This document shows, piece by piece, positions 6,793 to 7,069 of a DNA stretch of 7,069 nucleotides. Below the pieces are notes generated by a model, which worked only from the letters and a program-made list of their open reading frames with translations, did no database searches and was not told where the DNA came from. Within the stretch, counting starts at the first letter, position 1. Each line of letters begins with the position of its first letter. The translations under genes were made by a program, and so were the position numbers. Location of the stretch: positions 1 through 7,069 of the forward strand of contig JAIRKV010000135.1 in assembly GCA_031259935.1 (NCBI GenBank). The letters are read 5' to 3'. The DNA is from Prevotellaceae bacterium (GTDB lineage Bacteria; Bacteroidota; Bacteroidia; Bacteroidales; UBA932).

Positions 6793-6824
6793 TTTAAATT
6801 TTTAAATATTTAAATCTTTAAACC
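6793..6824. repeat. 8-bp tandem repeat, TTTAAA core, four units
   Basis: TTTAAA recurs at 6793, 6801, 6809 and 6817, precisely every 8 bases, with the two linking bases varying (TT, TA, TC, CC). It lies between the short hairpin element and the promoter of the transposase gene. Confidence 0.65.
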
Positions 6825-6874
6825 CTAACATTTCCCTGAAATACGTAATAGTATAAAAAAAATCGCATAGATAC

Positions 6875-6903
6875 TTGTATATACATTTTTTTATTTATCT
6901 TTG
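6875..6903 (+). promoter_or_regulatory. Bacteroidota-type promoter for the transposase gene
   Basis: TTG (6875-6877) and TATCTTTG (6896-6903, fitting TAnnTTTG) are 18 nt apart, close to the known -33/-7 spacing in Bacteroidota. Expected start is near 6910, about 25 nt before the ATG at 6935. It is the best promoter in the window. Confidence 0.7.
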
Positions 6904-6904
6904 C

Positions 6905-6924
6905 AATTACGTAATTACGTAATT
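6905..6924. promoter_or_regulatory. Perfect 20-bp palindrome at the predicted start site
   Basis: AATTACGTAATTACGTAATT reads identically on both strands and contains two TACGTA half-sites 8 bp apart. It begins 2 nt after the -7 box, over the expected transcription start and in the leader of the transposase gene. A protein-binding operator or a translation-limiting leader hairpin are both possible. A related TACGTAAT occurs at 6842-6849. Confidence 0.5.
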
Positions 6925-6934
6925 TTATAAAAAT

Positions 6935-7069
6935 ATGGAACGGAAAAAAGCATCACATCTCGCATGGGCATTGGCGTGTAAGCGCAAAGGTACAGAATTG
7001 CGCCTTCTTGGAGGCAAGTATTATCTATATGAGGTATCCAGCAAATGGAACCCGGTGAAAAAGCGTTCG
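6935..7069 (+). CDS. Transposase N-terminus, IS4/IS1634-like (3' end off window)
   Basis: An open frame of 45 codons runs off the right edge, starting at ATG 6935 (MERKKASHLAWALACKRKG...). The stretch GTELRLLGGKYYLYEVSSKW followed by NPVKKRS resembles the N-terminal beta-rich segment of Bacteroidota DDE transposases of the IS4/IS1634 group, where a G-x-YYLY-x-V-x-S-x-W/Y-x-(x)n-KKR pattern precedes KKITG. The catalytic DDE residues would lie beyond the window. The start is supported by the well-placed promoter and AT-rich leader. The family is recalled from pattern only, and a non-transposase cannot be excluded with so little sequence. Confidence 0.65.
   Translation, partial: MERKKASHLAWALACKRKGTELRLLGGKYYLYEVSSKWNPVKKRS

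Larger units (their letters stand above)
6875..7069 (+). mobile_element. Left part of a probable insertion sequence
   Basis: Holds the promoter, palindrome and transposase start. The true left end cannot be placed: the terminal inverted repeat needs comparison with the right end, which is outside the window. It may begin anywhere from about 6825 to 6905. Confidence 0.5.

Overview
The window looks like a Bacteroidota chromosome, most probably Bacteroidales. The DNA is AT-rich and start codons lack clear Shine-Dalgarno sequences. Two promoter boxes match the Bacteroidota -7 consensus TAnnTTTG, one upstream of mdh and one upstream of a transposase. The proteins (LDH-like malate dehydrogenase, a decayed thioredoxin-like protein, an IS4/IS1634-like transposase start) fit the same phylum. 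No rRNA, tRNA or CRISPR array was seen.

Positions 1-4848 (+ strand) hold a compact three-gene cassette: a large divergent Hsp70 (its first few codons lie off the left edge), a protein-kinase-like domain fused to an AAA ATPase, and a small TerB-like protein. The gaps are only 21 and 18 nt, with no terminator or promoter visible between genes, so they are probably co-transcribed. The contents (Hsp70 chaperone, kinase-like sensor, AAA unfoldase or remodeller, TerB-type acidic helical protein) suggest a protein-remodelling or stress-response machine. This is the part of the window most likely to be an undescribed system. The kinase half carries an unusual catalytic loop (HNEITPQN, with Glu where the catalytic Asp normally sits) and may be a pseudokinase or an atypical kinase.

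Positions 4849-5134 are non-coding. They hold a 125-nt imperfect palindrome of a dispersed-repeat type, followed by T6, between convergently transcribed genes. Positions 5135-5370 (- strand) hold a truncated, frameshifted thioredoxin-like remnant lying immediately downstream of an intact mdh (5371-6315, - strand).

Positions 6316-6934 are non-coding and unusually dense in small repeats. In order there are the mdh promoter, a 9-bp-phased GAT repeat, several AATAAGG units, a small hairpin, a shortened copy of the 125-nt palindrome, an 8-bp-phased TTTAAA repeat, and then the promoter and a perfect 20-bp palindrome in front of the truncated transposase gene (6935 to the right edge). The right third therefore looks like a landing zone for repeats and mobile DNA beside a housekeeping gene.
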